Shown: in pieces, positions 63,330 to 64,000 of the stretch | How the letters are laid out: every line of letters begins with the position of its first letter | Position numbering within the stretch: position 1 is the first letter of the stretch | Assembly: GCF_000247695.1 (NCBI RefSeq) | Contig: NW_004624783.1 | Location: 6,686,194-6,750,193 of the forward strand | Source: Heterocephalus glaber | Lineage: Eukaryota > Chordata > Mammalia > Rodentia > Bathyergidae | Direction: 5' to 3' | DNA length: 64,000 bases | The notes under the pieces: generated by a model | What the model was told of the DNA's origin: nothing | The model's input: only the letters and a program-made list of their open reading frames with translations | The model's database searches: none | Translations under genes and position numbers: made by a program

Positions 63330-63930
63330 AAAACAAAAGCAACATTGCCAATTTCCTTGCTAGAGCTGCCCTGAGGATGAAAATACAAGGACCAGTTTTG
63401 TAAGTAAAGTTTTAGTTTTACAAGTGAAGTTTGACTGGGGTAAGCTGATTGTGGCTGCCTTTTCCTCGAAGCTCAGTCTGGTGGGCTCCTTCCAGGAAAG
63501 CCCCTCAGTACCCTCCCATGATGGCCTCAGCTGCCCAAGGCCTCCTGAGAGAACTGTAACTACAGCAGCACCACTTTCCCACCACCAGGGATGTGGGTCA
63601 GTGGCGCTGAGCCCAGCCAAGCCCAGCCCCGGCTGGTTCTGACTCTGGCTTGCAGCATCAGGCTCTTCCTGAAGCACTGCTCCAGCCTCTGCCTTGTTCA
63701 CAGAAAATCATTTTCCCACCCAGTCTTTAGCTTCGTGGGTACTTGTTCTGATTTGCCAGACTGGAGGGTGCTTTCATTATGTTTCTGTTCTTTTAAGGTA
63801 GGTCATCTTTTGTGTGTTTGAAGTAAACCTCTGTGGAAATGTATTTTGTGAACAGGAGCAAACAGCCATATTCTCTTGCTCCTGGTGCTTCATGCTAGAC
63901 AAATCTTTCTACCAGCTAGAGCTAAAAGAG
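63330..63930. other. STRIP2 intron, nothing recognised
   Basis: GC-moderate; overlapping open frames on both strands at 63.36-63.82 kb lack splice-consistent STRIP homology. Confidence 0.5.
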
Positions 63931-63931
63931 G

Positions 63932-64000
63932 GGTCTGGGATGTAGCTCAGAGGTGGGGAGCTTGCCTAGCTTGTCTAAAGCCCTGGGCTCAATCCCCAGC
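63932..64000 (+). repeat. Older ID-type SINE, cut by the window edge
   Basis: 'GGTCTGGGATGTAGCTCAGA' to CAATCCCCAGC at the last base. Confidence 0.8.

Noticed and set aside
61000..64000. Further upstream STRIP2 exons
   Set aside because: No minus-strand frame with acceptor and donor sites matched STRIP sequence; the next exon probably lies past the window.
1..64000. CRISPR array, operon or prokaryote-type system
   Set aside because: All regular repeats are eukaryotic SINEs, LTRs or microsatellites; the genes are intron-split mammalian genes.

Overview
This is a vertebrate nuclear window, specifically from a rodent outside the mouse/rat family. Genes are sparse and split by long introns, there is one CpG island, and most of the DNA is interspersed repeats. 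Three SINE types dominate: (1) an ID-like tRNA-derived SINE of about 75 bp (A-box region 'TTAGCTCAGTGG', B-box region 'GAGTTCGATCCC', end 'GGTACC' plus A tail) in dozens of copies on both strands; (2) 7SL-derived B1 elements, many with a duplicated 'ctacatagtgagttcaaggc' segment; (3) B1+ID dimers (B1-dID type). Castorids (beaver) and their relatives are a plausible source, but that is inference from SINE style only. One 100-N run marks an assembly gap.

Two genes are supported, both on the minus strand. The C-terminal 186 codons of STRIP2 (striatin-interacting protein 2, STRIPAK complex) lie in three exons at 60963-60859, 59339-59135 and 56560-56310. The whole coding sequence of SMKR1 (small lysine-rich protein 1, 66 aa) lies downstream. 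Its start codon is the last three bases of exon 1 in a CpG island at about 33.34-34.06 kb, and everything else is in one exon at 27165-26968. STRIP2 followed by SMKR1 in the same direction matches the human 7q32 order as I remember it. The next gene expected there, NRF1, is not visible.

Region by region: 1-26.9 kb is intergenic sequence downstream of SMKR1, filled with SINEs, MIR and L1 remnants, LTRs (8.4-9.0, 11.2-11.7 and 23.6-23.9 kb) and microsatellites. 27-33.7 kb is the SMKR1 gene, whose intron holds L1 and SINE pieces. 33.3-34.1 kb is its CpG-island promoter. 34.5-38.8 kb has L2 sequence, two minus-strand LTRs and a 290-bp polypyrimidine tract. 38.9-44.9 kb is a nested endogenous-retrovirus complex: a MaLR internal region carrying a twin-primed L1 and an ID-like SINE, then a MaLR LTR, then a decayed ERV-L pol region and a different LTR. 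45-56.2 kb is the STRIP2-SMKR1 intergenic region, with several LTRs. 56.3-64 kb is the STRIP2 3' end.

I found no tRNA, rRNA, microRNA or CRISPR locus and no new multi-gene system. The most interesting points are the MaLR/ERV-L mosaic, the L1 with a perfect 15-bp target duplication and 5' inversion, a 29-bp SINE insertion with its own target duplication, and the SMKR1 start codon lying exactly on the splice junction.
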